A stretch of 43,750 bases of DNA from Bacteroidaceae bacterium. Its GTDB lineage: Bacteria > Bacteroidota > Bacteroidia > Bacteroidales > Bacteroidaceae. The position numbers were made by a program, and so were the translations under genes. The notes beneath the pieces are model-generated. The model was given only the letters and a program-made list of their open reading frames with translations. It had not been told where the DNA came from and ran no database searches. Shown in pieces: positions 26,769-35,097 of the stretch; the stretch's first letter is position 1; every line of letters begins with the position of its first letter. The stretch is taken from contig JAGBYI010000156.1 of the NCBI GenBank assembly GCA_017628845.1, forward strand, positions 1 through 43,750, given 5' to 3'.

Positions 26769-27605
26769 CTACCGGTGAAGGATTTCTCCCTTTTCATCGG
26801 TGAGAATGTATTGCCTGCCTCTCCTGTTCTCTATCTTGTATGAAGAAGATTGTCTTGCCAACGAAGACTTCATTCTGCTGATAAAGGTATATAGTGTGTC
26901 ATCGGGATTATCCTTCTTTGGCCAAAGGGCAGAACATATCTCGTCCTTGGTAAGAGTACGGGTGGGACTTTCCAAGAACATATTCATAAGTTGTTCCTGC
27001 ATTGGAGTCAGAGTCAGGTCAGTATGTATGGATGAATGTACAACAGCCACCTTAAAAAGTCTGCGGTTGGCAAGCATAAAGACAAGCATCAGCAAACCCG
27101 CAAGGAAAGAAAACATTGGCCATTCCATGCCGGCATGACCGAACACGCTTGCCATGGATGGATTGGCATAGGCACGTACCGCAAGAACCACCTCATCCCC
27201 TTTGGTAGCGCATCCTGCTAACATTATTGTGTCACTGCATATACGTGCATGGGGTGTCCCGATGTCATTACCGTCACCTTGCACCTGAACCATAGAGTAA
27301 GAGACATGTGCCGTATCACGAAGGGAAGGAATACGCAAAAAGTTGGCAAAACCATGGTGATTGCCGTTGAAGGTAAGCATGGGACTCCCCGGCATAGAGG
27401 ACAAGGAGTCAAGTATGCCTTCCACGGTGGCATCTGTTAGTGCCGTACGTTGAAGTGCCTGGTTCAGGTCCTCTGCCATCTCTGTCCTGGCCTTGTCATA
27501 GCATCTCCATCCTGTGATAACGGACACCGCAATCATCAGTAATGGAAATATCACCATATAACGTAAGTTCTTCATTCTTGCGTGCGTATTGCCGTTTAAG
27601 CCCAT
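26769..27605 (-). CDS. Membrane-anchored winged-helix regulator
   Basis: The 278-residue product has a transmembrane helix near residues 15-33, a periplasmic domain of about 130 residues, a second helix near 163-183 and a cytoplasmic C-terminal winged helix (about 195-275: LTLTPMQEQLMNMF, TRTLTKDEICSALWP, TLYTFISRMKSSL, YKIENRRGRQYIL). The last segment is the OmpR/PhoB-type Trans_reg_C fold. This is a one-component membrane sensor with the DNA-binding domain at the C-terminus, the reverse of ToxR/CadC. The start at 27605 leaves a 4-nt gap to the S41 peptidase stop; the Met at residue 11 is also possible. Confidence 0.78.
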   Translation of the reverse strand: MGLNGNTHARMKNLRYMVIFPLLMIAVSVITGWRCYDKARTEMAEDLNQALQRTALTDATVEGILDSLSSMPGSPMLTFNGNHHGFANFLRIPSLRDTAHVSYSMVQVQGDGNDIGTPHARICSDTIMLAGCATKGDEVVLAVRAYANPSMASVFGHAGMEWPMFSFLAGLLMLVFMLANRRLFKVAVVHSSIHTDLTLTPMQEQLMNMFLESPTRTLTKDEICSALWPKKDNPDDTLYTFISRMKSSLARQSSSYKIENRRGRQYILTDEKGEILHR

Positions 27606-27609
27606 TTCA

Positions 27610-28614
27610 TCATTCTCTGAGCAACTTGCGTGCTGCCTCTATCAAAGTATCCTTGCCCTTCGCAACATCCTCGGCTTTCAGCTTGCATGGAATGGTGGGA
27701 GCGATACCGAATTCTATGTGCTGCTTCTGCTTGTCATACTGAGGGCAAGCGCTGAAGCGCACCAGCCATCCATTAGGGAGTTCGCTGGTAAAAGGCATGC
27801 CACCACCCCCACCTGTCCTGTCGCCCAAGGTGCGGACATTAGGGCAACATAGCATATCGCGAACGAAGGTATTTGTGGCACTGTAGCATCCTCGGTTGGT
27901 CAGCACTATGGCAGGCTTCTGCCAACGGATAGTTGTGCTCGGTTCCAGATACTCGGGACTTAGTTCCGAGAAGTCGGAATGCCCTGTACCGATCTTATAT
28001 GATCGGTAACCCGTAAGGATACGTTCGTTGGTAAAGTGCGATGCCAACCGCTGAGCATAATCCAACTGCCCTCCTCCGTTGCCTCGGACATCTATAATCA
28101 GGCCCGAACACAAACGCAGATGATGCAGAACCTCGGCAATGTTGCCCTCTCCAATGCCGGAGGAGAAACTATGGTAGACGATGTACCCCACATTGTCATC
28201 CAATATACGGTAATACAAGCCTGCCGCAATACGGTAGTCCTTGCCCAGGTATGCTTCCCTGATTTCTTCGTTCAGGTTGGAGGGATAATCCTCCTTCCAT
28301 GCCCAATAGCGGCCCACATCGGCGGCAGTATAAAGGTTGACATGCCCGTCTTGAAGTTCGCCGAGCATATTGCAAAGCACCTCCTGCAATTGCGGAGAGG
28401 TCATGTTATTGCTCAGCATCCCCCTGTACCTGCCATGCACCTCATTCCAATCAAGTCCAATGGCCTCTGCCTTATAGTCAAGGAAGCAATAGTGCTCGTC
28501 GATTATCTTCCACAGGGCTTCCATATTGCCCTCCGGGGTATTCTCGAACTGCACCTCATCTACACATGAGGCAAGCGTCAGTACTGATAATATAATAAGG
28601 TATAGCCTTTTCAT
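27610..28614 (-). CDS. S41-family peptidase, lipoprotein
   Basis: This 334-residue protein has a lipoprotein signal peptide (lipobox LASC, Cys17). The S41 fold is shown by GLIIDVRGNGGGQLDYAQ (171-188) and the nucleophile Ser245 in TNRGCYSATNTF. The N-terminal TSP/cap region begins MEALWKIIDEHYCFLDYK. No PDZ domain is evident, so it is closer to the short IRBP/Tricorn-like lipoprotein peptidases than to CtpA. It lies between the DUF3316 gene and the membrane regulator, 4 nt from the latter, and could act on its periplasmic domain; this is inference. Confidence 0.85.
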   Translation of the reverse strand: MKRLYLIILSVLTLASCVDEVQFENTPEGNMEALWKIIDEHYCFLDYKAEAIGLDWNEVHGRYRGMLSNNMTSPQLQEVLCNMLGELQDGHVNLYTAADVGRYWAWKEDYPSNLNEEIREAYLGKDYRIAAGLYYRILDDNVGYIVYHSFSSGIGEGNIAEVLHHLRLCSGLIIDVRGNGGGQLDYAQRLASHFTNERILTGYRSYKIGTGHSDFSELSPEYLEPSTTIRWQKPAIVLTNRGCYSATNTFVRDMLCCPNVRTLGDRTGGGGGMPFTSELPNGWLVRFSACPQYDKQKQHIEFGIAPTIPCKLKAEDVAKGKDTLIEAARKLLRE

Positions 28615-28638
28615 CCGTCTGTCTCTGTAAACATCACA

Positions 28639-29484
28639 CTACAATATCACCGAAGTCTTCCGCTCCGCCTTTTTTACCTTGCGGAAGTGCTTTACGAAGC
28701 CTATCATGAAGGAATGGGAGCGGTCGTGCATCTTGATGCCATAAACATGGCTCTGCCTGATGTCACACAGATAACCAACCCTCATGACCGTGTACTTGCC
28801 CAGGGGAATATCCATGGTAAGTTGCTGCCAAAGGCTGAAGGCATTACCCGGGTAGGAAAAGCAGGCGTTTCCATCGGCATATCCGCTTCCTATCTCGTAG
28901 TAACTTTGCCCGAACTGGGGTGAGAACATCACACCTGCCACTGGCATGTTTGCCTGATACCTGACCCCTAAATCAAGTCCCCACAAACGGATTTTGTATA
29001 TTGCCATCACGGAAGCAGAGAGGTCCACGCATACCCTGCCTTGAGCAGGATTGTTGCCTCCACGGGAATTGTACAGCACCCCTGCATCTGCCCCTATGGC
29101 TCCACCAGCCATAAGCCGGAGCCCCTGCACTGGTGTCCAGTTGTAGTGCCATAAGGCATCGTATCCTATGTGCCCACCCCAATCAGTGGCTGTGCCCGAA
29201 ATGTTGGAGGTTTGCGAGAAGGTTCCTTGCCAGAGGGTTTGGAAAGACACACGTCGGTGGGCAAGGCGTGTCATTCGCAGAGTTTCGCGAACGAACGACA
29301 CCTGATAACCGGTATAGTTCAGTGGCGACAGGTATGTATCCAACTGATGCGATGAACCTATGCCCAAGACAAAGGAATGCGTACGTATGGAATCCCCTGC
29401 CGATTGCGCCACGAGGCGAAGAGGCATGGATAGTATTGCGAGGGTTATCGCAATGCTTGTAAGCAGACGGCGAGATACTATCAT
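28639..29484 (-). CDS. DUF3316-like outer-membrane protein
   Basis: This protein has 281 residues from the ATG at 29484, which gives the signal peptide MIVSRRLLTSIAITLAILSM ending near LVAQS. The frame opens further upstream only with a TTG inside the topoisomerase gene. The mature part has alternating amphipathic strands and many aromatic residues (ALWHYNWTPVQGLRLMAGG, YTVMRVGYLCDI), a predicted beta-barrel. It resembles DUF3316 proteins of Bacteroidales; no function known. It lies 14 nt downstream of the topoisomerase stop and 24 nt before the S41 gene, so the four genes may be one transcript. Confidence 0.65.
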   Translation of the reverse strand: MIVSRRLLTSIAITLAILSMPLRLVAQSAGDSIRTHSFVLGIGSSHQLDTYLSPLNYTGYQVSFVRETLRMTRLAHRRVSFQTLWQGTFSQTSNISGTATDWGGHIGYDALWHYNWTPVQGLRLMAGGAIGADAGVLYNSRGGNNPAQGRVCVDLSASVMAIYKIRLWGLDLGVRYQANMPVAGVMFSPQFGQSYYEIGSGYADGNACFSYPGNAFSLWQQLTMDIPLGKYTVMRVGYLCDIRQSHVYGIKMHDRSHSFMIGFVKHFRKVKKAERKTSVIL

Positions 29485-29497
29485 GGAAACTTCTTCT

Positions 29498-32155
29498 CTA
29501 CTCAAACAAATGCATCTGCCCTGTCATCTCATCGGCAACATCCTGTTGGCTCTTGCCAGAATCGGGATCCAGGTTTTCAGGTTCCTCGTCATTTCCTCCC
29601 TCATCATTGTTCGCTACCTCTGGGAAGCGCAGTGGTTCCAGTTCCTCCACTCCGGCCACATTCAATGTGGTTATACGCTTGCCCTTGGCCTTGAAACTCT
29701 TCACACCGATGAATTCCTCGGCATCCAGTTCTATTGGCTCTCGGAAATCGTCGGCCCCGCCCATAGTCACCTTGATGCGCGGATAGACGGTATCGGTCAG
29801 AAGAAGCAGTTCGTTGTCGGGGTTCTCGCCAAGGAAGTTCTGCTTGCGCGATGTCGCCTCCAAGGGGAAGCGCTTCACATAGGCATAGCCGCTCTGGTCC
29901 TTGTCGAAGAGAACTGCCGTCCACACCTTGGCAGAATCGTACTTCTCTATGCGCAGTATGTTGTTCTCGTAGTGGTTGTTGGTATCAAAGTTGGTAACGT
30001 AGAAATCGCCGTTGGGCAGTAGAACCAGTATCTGATCATCGCTTTGGAACTCGCCCAGATATTCGCCCTGCTCGTCGTAGTTGATACGGTTCACATCGGG
30101 ATCCCACCACACCTTGCGTCCGCCCAGGGTGCTGCCTCCGTGGCTCTTCAGCGTGATGCGGGCAATCTCGTTCTTGGACAACAGGTTGCCCATGGAGGCA
30201 CGTCCCTTGATGGCAAGCAGGGAGAAGTCGTAGTCGAAGAACACCTTCTTCAACTTCGGGTTGGGTTTCATTACCACCTTTATCACCTCGGCCTCGCCAT
30301 TGGGATTAGATGTAAAGTAGAGTACACGGCTGCCTGGAGTGCCCTTTGTAAGGTCGTACTCACGGTCGCGTGTCATGCTGGTCACGTTGAAACGCTTCAC
30401 ATAGTAGTTGCCAGCCTTTCCGTCGCGGTACACGGCATTGTATATGATGCGGCTGTCGTTCTTCTTGAAGATGGCCACGTGCATAATCTCCACCTTGCGC
30501 TTCTCCTTCTTCGAGCGTTCGGTTTCGCCTACGAAAATCTTTTCGGCAACCTTCACCACCTTGTACGTACCGTCCTTGTAGAAGATGATTACATCGTCTA
30601 TGTCCGAACAGTTGCAGATGTATTCGTCCTTCTTCAGCGATGTGCCGATGAAGCCTTCCTCGCGGTTGATGTACAGTTTCTCGTTGGCCTCCACCACCGT
30701 AGCGGCGGATATGGTGTCGAAGTTCTTTATCTCCGTCAGGCGTGGATGGTCCTTGCCGTATTTGTCCAGGATAAACTGGAACCACTGGCATGTTACCTCC
30801 ACCATGTTAGCCAGTTCCTTGTCTAGCTGTGCCAGTTCCTCGCGGATGCGTGCCATAAGTTCCTCGGCCTTGTCCTTGTTGAACTTCAGGATGCGTGCCA
30901 TCTTTATCTCCATCAGGCGCAGGATGTCGTCCTTGGTAACTTCGCGCACCATCTTGGGATACCACGGTGTCAGACGTTCGTCAATCCATTCGCAAGCCTC
31001 GTCCATGGTCTTGGCATTCTCGAACTTCTTGTCCTTATAGATGCGCTCCTCTATGAATATCTGCTCCAGCGAAGCAAAGTGCAACTGTTCCAGGAGTTCA
31101 CCCTTGCGGATAAGACGCTCCTGACGCAGGAGTTCCAGGGTGTTGTCCACGGAACGGCAAAGCACGTCGCTGACGGTCAGGAACTGGGGTTTCCTCTCGT
31201 CAATGACACAACAGTTGGGGCTTATGCTCACCTCACAATCCGTACAGGCATACAGGGCATCTATGGTCTTGTCCGACGAAGCACCAGGGGTGAGGTGCAC
31301 CAGTATCTCCACATTGGCCGAGGTCATGTCCTCCACCTTGCGTACCTTTATCTTGCCCTTCTCGGCGGCCTTCAGTATGGAGTCTATGAAGGTCGAGGGC
31401 TTTGATGCCGTACCTGTTGTCTTGCCAAAAGGTATCTCCGTGATGGCCAGAGTCTTGTTGTCGCGCTTCTCTATCTTGGCTCTCACACGCACGGCACCGC
31501 CACGCTGGCCGTCGTTGTATCGGCTCACGTCAATACTGCCTCCTGTGGGGAAATCGGGGTAAAGATGAAACTCCTCGCCACGAAGGTACTTGATGGCAGC
31601 CTCGCAAATCTCGCCTACGTTATGTGGCAGAATCTTGCACGACAGACCTACGGCAATACCCTCTGCTCCCTGTGCCAGCAACAATGGAAACTTCACGGGC
31701 AAAGCCACCGGTTCCTTGTTGCGGCCGTCATAACTCAGTTTCCACTCCGTAGTCTTGGGATTGAAGACCACATCCAAGGCAAACTTGGACAGACGTGCCT
31801 CTATGTAACGTGCCGCGGCGGCATCGTCGCCCGTCAGGATATTGCCCCAGTTTCCCTGGCAATCAATAAGCAGTTCCTTCTGACCCAACTGCACCAAGGC
31901 ATCCTTGATACTGGCATCGCCATGGGGGTGGAACTGCATGGTATGACCTACGATGTTCGCAACCTTGTTGTAACGTCCATCGTCCATGCGCTTCATGGAA
32001 TGCAGGATGCGACGTTGCACAGGCTTGAAACCATCACCTATATGAGGCACGGCACGCTCCAGTATTACATACGAGGCATAATCCAGAAACCAGTTCTGGT
32101 ACATGCCGCTGAGATGGTGAACTCCGCCACCACTTTGTTGTTTATTGTCTGCCAT
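29498..32155 (-). CDS. DNA gyrase / topoisomerase IV subunit A
   Basis: This type IIA topoisomerase cleavage subunit has 885 residues from the ATG at 32155. The opening LDYASYVILERAVPHIGDGFKPVQRRIL and VANIVGHTMQFHPHGDASIKDALV contain the conserved fold. The breakage-reunion tyrosine is in the AAAARYIEARLSKFA segment. The C-terminal half forms a beta-pinwheel domain (about 500-830). This is the ParC-like second A subunit of Bacteroidetes; the ParE-like partner is not in the window. The frame extends to a TTG at 32176, but that overlaps the -7 promoter box, so the ATG is chosen. Confidence 0.92.
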   Translation of the reverse strand: MADNKQQSGGGVHHLSGMYQNWFLDYASYVILERAVPHIGDGFKPVQRRILHSMKRMDDGRYNKVANIVGHTMQFHPHGDASIKDALVQLGQKELLIDCQGNWGNILTGDDAAAARYIEARLSKFALDVVFNPKTTEWKLSYDGRNKEPVALPVKFPLLLAQGAEGIAVGLSCKILPHNVGEICEAAIKYLRGEEFHLYPDFPTGGSIDVSRYNDGQRGGAVRVRAKIEKRDNKTLAITEIPFGKTTGTASKPSTFIDSILKAAEKGKIKVRKVEDMTSANVEILVHLTPGASSDKTIDALYACTDCEVSISPNCCVIDERKPQFLTVSDVLCRSVDNTLELLRQERLIRKGELLEQLHFASLEQIFIEERIYKDKKFENAKTMDEACEWIDERLTPWYPKMVREVTKDDILRLMEIKMARILKFNKDKAEELMARIREELAQLDKELANMVEVTCQWFQFILDKYGKDHPRLTEIKNFDTISAATVVEANEKLYINREEGFIGTSLKKDEYICNCSDIDDVIIFYKDGTYKVVKVAEKIFVGETERSKKEKRKVEIMHVAIFKKNDSRIIYNAVYRDGKAGNYYVKRFNVTSMTRDREYDLTKGTPGSRVLYFTSNPNGEAEVIKVVMKPNPKLKKVFFDYDFSLLAIKGRASMGNLLSKNEIARITLKSHGGSTLGGRKVWWDPDVNRINYDEQGEYLGEFQSDDQILVLLPNGDFYVTNFDTNNHYENNILRIEKYDSAKVWTAVLFDKDQSGYAYVKRFPLEATSRKQNFLGENPDNELLLLTDTVYPRIKVTMGGADDFREPIELDAEEFIGVKSFKAKGKRITTLNVAGVEELEPLRFPEVANNDEGGNDEEPENLDPDSGKSQQDVADEMTGQMHLFE

Positions 32156-32240
32156 TGTACGGGATTTTCCGTACAAATATACAAATAAACGAGTGAAAAA
32201 ATATCAAGCTCGCTTGAATATTTTCTCCCAACGAGTGAAA
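32155..32240. promoter_or_regulatory. Dyad and repeats over the topoisomerase promoter
   Basis: A perfect inverted repeat TTGTACGG-N6-CCGTACAA (32155-32176) runs from the ATG of the topoisomerase gene to the minus-strand -7 box TATATTTG (32174-32181). Further out are the palindrome TCAAGC-TC-GCTTGA (32204-32217) and the direct repeat AACGAGTGAAA (32188-32198 and 32230-32240). The dyad sits where an operator would block transcription, and supercoiling control of this gene would fit. Factor unknown. Confidence 0.45.
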
Positions 32241-32310
32241 GTATATTAGAGTTTAACTCAAATAAATGAAAAAAGCATCGTAATACCGATGTGACGCCAT
32301 ATCTTTTTCG

Positions 32311-32318
32311 TATCTTTG
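32311..32318 (+). promoter_or_regulatory. Promoter -7 box (TATCTTTG) of the EEP-family gene
   Basis: TATCTTTG lies only 5 nt before the likely ATG at 32324, so the transcript would start at or beside the start codon. Confidence 0.6.
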
Positions 32319-32323
32319 CCCAT

Positions 32324-33259
32324 ATGAGATGCTTGTTTGCCCTGCTATTGATACTCTTGCCGCTGATTTCCTCTCATGGACAGAGGTTCCGCGTGGCGAC
32401 ATGGAACATCGAGAATGCTTTCGACACGCTTCACGATGAGGGCAAAGATGACTATGAATTCCTCCCAGATGCAGAACGCCGTTGGCATAGCGGACGCTAT
32501 TGGCGCAAGTTGCGTGGTATTACCCAAACTCTGGCCGCTATGGAACTGCCTGCATTGATTGGGTTTCAGGAAGTGGAGAACGACACAGTGCTACGCGACC
32601 TGACACGCCGCACTGCTCTTTGGACAGCACGTTACAAGTACATCATTACCCATAGCCCCGACACCCGTGGCGTTAACGTGGCGCTTCTGTACAACCCCAA
32701 GGTATATTCGCTCCTGTCGTGGCATGCCGTACGCATACCAAGCAGGGAACACGGGTTGCGCCCTACGCGAGATATCCTTGTTGCCAGTGGTTTGGTTGGC
32801 AAAGACACACTGCATGTTTGCGTGGTACACCTGCCTAGCCGGCGCAACAACGACAAGGCAACACAACAAAACCGCGCACTGGCCGTACAGACTCTGCGCA
32901 ATACTCTGGACTCGTTAAAAGGCAGTAAAGTTATGATAATGGGCGATTTCAACGCAGAACCAGGCGATGAAATCTTCATCTCTTTGTCCGAACAAGCAGG
33001 CACACTGATGCCTACAGACAAAAAAACATTAAACGACAAACGGGGCACATATTATTTCCGAGGGGTTTGGGGATATTTGGACCATATCCTTGTCAGCCCT
33101 GAACTGTACCGGCATGCCCTTGGCAAAGCCACAGAATGTCGTTTCCCTTGGCTTCTTAGAACAGAAAAACAAATCCCTCATCGTACCTATGGAGGTACAA
33201 GTTATCTCGGTGGCCTTAGCGACCATCTGCCCCTGATTGCAGATTTTGATATTAGGTAA
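32324..33259 (+). CDS. Secreted endonuclease/exonuclease/phosphatase-family protein
   Basis: This EEP-family hydrolase has 311 residues from the ATG at 32324, which directly opens a signal peptide (MRCLFALLLILLPLISS). A GTG further upstream at 32291 would place the promoter inside the gene and is rejected. Motifs in order: ATWNIENAFD, FQEVENDTV, VHLPSRRN, MGDFNAEPGDE and the final SDHLPL, which are the metal and phosphate ligands of the DNase I-like fold. The substrate (DNA, RNA or a phosphodiester) is not determinable from sequence. The mRNA may be leaderless. Confidence 0.85.
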   Translation: MRCLFALLLILLPLISSHGQRFRVATWNIENAFDTLHDEGKDDYEFLPDAERRWHSGRYWRKLRGITQTLAAMELPALIGFQEVENDTVLRDLTRRTALWTARYKYIITHSPDTRGVNVALLYNPKVYSLLSWHAVRIPSREHGLRPTRDILVASGLVGKDTLHVCVVHLPSRRNNDKATQQNRALAVQTLRNTLDSLKGSKVMIMGDFNAEPGDEIFISLSEQAGTLMPTDKKTLNDKRGTYYFRGVWGYLDHILVSPELYRHALGKATECRFPWLLRTEKQIPHRTYGGTSYLGGLSDHLPLIADFDIR

Positions 33260-33334
33260 TATTCAAAGAGTAGTGAGTAGTGAGTAGTGAGTAGAGGGCA
33301 ATACGTTAAACTTTAAACTTTAAACTTTAAACGC
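33260..33334. repeat. Two short tandem heptamer arrays
   Basis: GAGTAGT is repeated four times in a row (33268-33295, last copy GAGTAGA), then TTAAACT nearly four times (33306-33332). They lie between two convergent genes and have no coding frame. Related debris (fragments of TTAAACTTT and GTTCATCGTT) occurs at 33640-33700 and TTTAGAGTTTAGAG near 4293. Confidence 0.85.
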
Positions 33335-33619
33335 TCATCGTTCAGCAGCAAACATCCTGTCCAGCATCTGCTGAGAGAACGGACAAGGTTCGCCACGGTG
33401 CTTTGCCAACTGAAACTGCTGGCATGCACGCACAACAGAGTCCTCTTCAAAGCACTTGAACAGTGTAGACTTCAGTTCATCCAGACGCTCCACGTCCTTA
33501 TCTGCAAACAATCCGCACTCGGCATAACTTACATTCTTCTGTGGCATAACACCATGATAGTAGTAGGACCACACAAGGAACTGCATACACACGTCCGGAG
33601 TCATCAGTATTTCATTCAT
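33335..33619 (-). CDS. Conserved-looking hypothetical protein (94 aa)
   Basis: A 94-residue soluble protein rich in Cys and aromatic residues (FLVWSYYYHGVMPQKNVSYAEC). Four Cys and two His do not form a recognisable metal motif. It starts at an ATG, is preceded by a 91-nt gap with repeat debris, and ends beside the tandem heptamers. No signal peptide, no membrane segment. I do not recognise a family. Confidence 0.6.
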   Translation of the reverse strand: MNEILMTPDVCMQFLVWSYYYHGVMPQKNVSYAECGLFADKDVERLDELKSTLFKCFEEDSVVRACQQFQLAKHRGEPCPFSQQMLDRMFAAER

Positions 33620-33710
33620 ATTAGGTTTCTAGTTTATTCGCCTACGTTCATCAAACTAAAGCAGTCATCGTTCATCGTTAAACTTTCAACGTTCAACAAG
33701 TTTTCCCTTC

Positions 33711-34409
33711 TCATCTCTCTCCAGCCCAACCCAGCGTATATATCTGCACTCGCACTGTGGGAAAGGTTTCACGCAATGCACGTATGCTATCACCGAGAGT
33801 TGCTCCTGTTGTCATAATGTCGTCCACCAGGAGAATGGTACGCCCATTCAAGTCGGTACGGCCCTTCCTTGCAACGAAGATGTTACGGGTGTTTTCCTGT
33901 CTTTGACTGGCCGACTTATGCGTCTGTGTCTCGTTGCTCTTGCTCCTGACAAGCACATCCGTACAGAGAGGTATTCCCGTTGAAGCAACCACACCACTAG
34001 CAATCCATTCTGCTTGGTTGTAACCTCGTTTCAAGCGTCTACTCAAGGACAAAGGCACAGGCACTATGTAATCTACACCCTGCCCCAGCCCCATAGTATG
34101 CCATACGGGAAAGGAAAAACGCGCCAACCTTTCTCCCAACTTCGGACACCCCTGATACTTTATTGCTATGAAGATATTATGAAAGTCCGAGGAGGCATTG
34201 TAGTAAAAGGAACTGCCAGCAGCCTCCACATCATGTCTGTCCCATAGGGTACGAAGCAAAGGATTGTCCGTAGCACTTGTCCACGTCACTGGCGATATTC
34301 TGCAAAGACACACGTTGCACAGGTCCTGCTCTGTGCCATCCAGCTCAGTTCCGCACACCACACAATGCCGTGGCAGAAACAAATCAACCAATGTACGCCA
34401 GAAACTCAT
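33711..34409 (-). CDS. ComF-family phosphoribosyltransferase-like protein
   Basis: This 232-residue protein has an N-terminal zinc ribbon (RHCVVCGTELDGTEQDLCNVC, two CxxC pairs) and a C-terminal phosphoribosyltransferase domain with RTILLVDDIMTTGATLGDS, the PRPP-binding loop. ComF acts in uptake of transforming DNA in Bacillus and Gram-negatives, where single-stranded DNA enters the cytoplasm. Here it overlaps the PHP phosphoesterase gene by 26 nt, so translation is coupled. Competence in this organism is not shown by other genes in the window. Confidence 0.88.
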   Translation of the reverse strand: MSFWRTLVDLFLPRHCVVCGTELDGTEQDLCNVCLCRISPVTWTSATDNPLLRTLWDRHDVEAAGSSFYYNASSDFHNIFIAIKYQGCPKLGERLARFSFPVWHTMGLGQGVDYIVPVPLSLSRRLKRGYNQAEWIASGVVASTGIPLCTDVLVRSKSNETQTHKSASQRQENTRNIFVARKGRTDLNGRTILLVDDIMTTGATLGDSIRALRETFPTVRVQIYTLGWAGER

Positions 34410-35097
34410 CCGGTTTGTCGTTCATGACAAGTTCCGTGGGGAAATCAGTTTCATCCATCAAATCCCACAGATATCTGTAGTCTGCAATGGAGAATGCCGT
34501 ATGCGCATCACTACCAAAAATCACTGGTATGCCATGCTTGCGACTCAGGCGCAGGATCTCCACATTATTGGCTCTGGCCTGTAGCTTGCCTCTCGACGGA
34601 ATCAGGCTGCTGTTGTTTATCTCCAGCAGTGTTTTGCTTTCACCAGCCGCCAGTACTATGGGTTCAAAATCCAGTTCCGCCGTACCGTCGCCCGGATGAG
34701 ATATGATTTGCACCCAAGGATTACGCACCACATTTATCATACCCTGCGTATTTTCCTCGCGCGTTCCGCCCTCCCAGCAGAGCGAGTGTATTCCGGCAAT
34801 GCGCAGGTCCAGTATGCTGTAATAGTACTCGTCCAGGTCCAGAGTGCCGTTTTTGTCCAGTATGTTTAGCTCTGCACCCAAGAGGAGCTTCACACCATAC
34901 ATTTCGCGAGGCGCGACATGAAGATTGCGGAAATATATCGGGTCGCACGTACCAGGAATTCCTGGTGCATGCTCCGTTATGCCCAGTATCTCCAGACCGC
35001 GTTCTGCAGCCTCGCGTGCCATTTCCTGCATCGTACTGTAGGCATGGCCAGACACTATGGTGTGCGTGTGCACATCCAGTTTCGGTACCAGCTGCAT
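34384..35097 (-). CDS. PHP-domain phosphoesterase, YcdX-like
   Basis: The 237-residue product shows the PHP metal-binding motifs: DVHTHTI (9-15), EILGITEHAPG near 36-46, GAELNIL near 80, HPGDG near 137 and a final GSDAHTAF. YcdX-type proteins are trinuclear-zinc phosphatases with roles in swarming and in quinate/shikimate or nucleotide hydrolysis; the true substrate is unknown. Its ATG overlaps the stop of the upstream gene by one nucleotide (TAATG), and its 3' end overlaps comF by 26 nt. Confidence 0.85.
   Translation of the reverse strand: MQLVPKLDVHTHTIVSGHAYSTMQEMAREAAERGLEILGITEHAPGIPGTCDPIYFRNLHVAPREMYGVKLLLGAELNILDKNGTLDLDEYYYSILDLRIAGIHSLCWEGGTREENTQGMINVVRNPWVQIISHPGDGTAELDFEPIVLAAGESKTLLEINNSSLIPSRGKLQARANNVEILRLSRKHGIPVIFGSDAHTAFSIADYRYLWDLMDETDFPTELVMNDKPDEFLAYIG

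Noticed and set aside
29360..30826. Plus-strand frames opposite the topoisomerase gene
   Set aside because: The minus strand encodes a full, conserved GyrA/ParC-type protein; the opposite frames carry no domain.
32155..32176. TTG start at 32176 for the topoisomerase subunit
   Set aside because: That codon is part of the minus-strand -7 box; the ATG at 32155 follows at a sensible distance.
33268..33332. Possible CRISPR array
   Set aside because: Units are 7 bp, contiguous, with no spacers; no cas genes are present.
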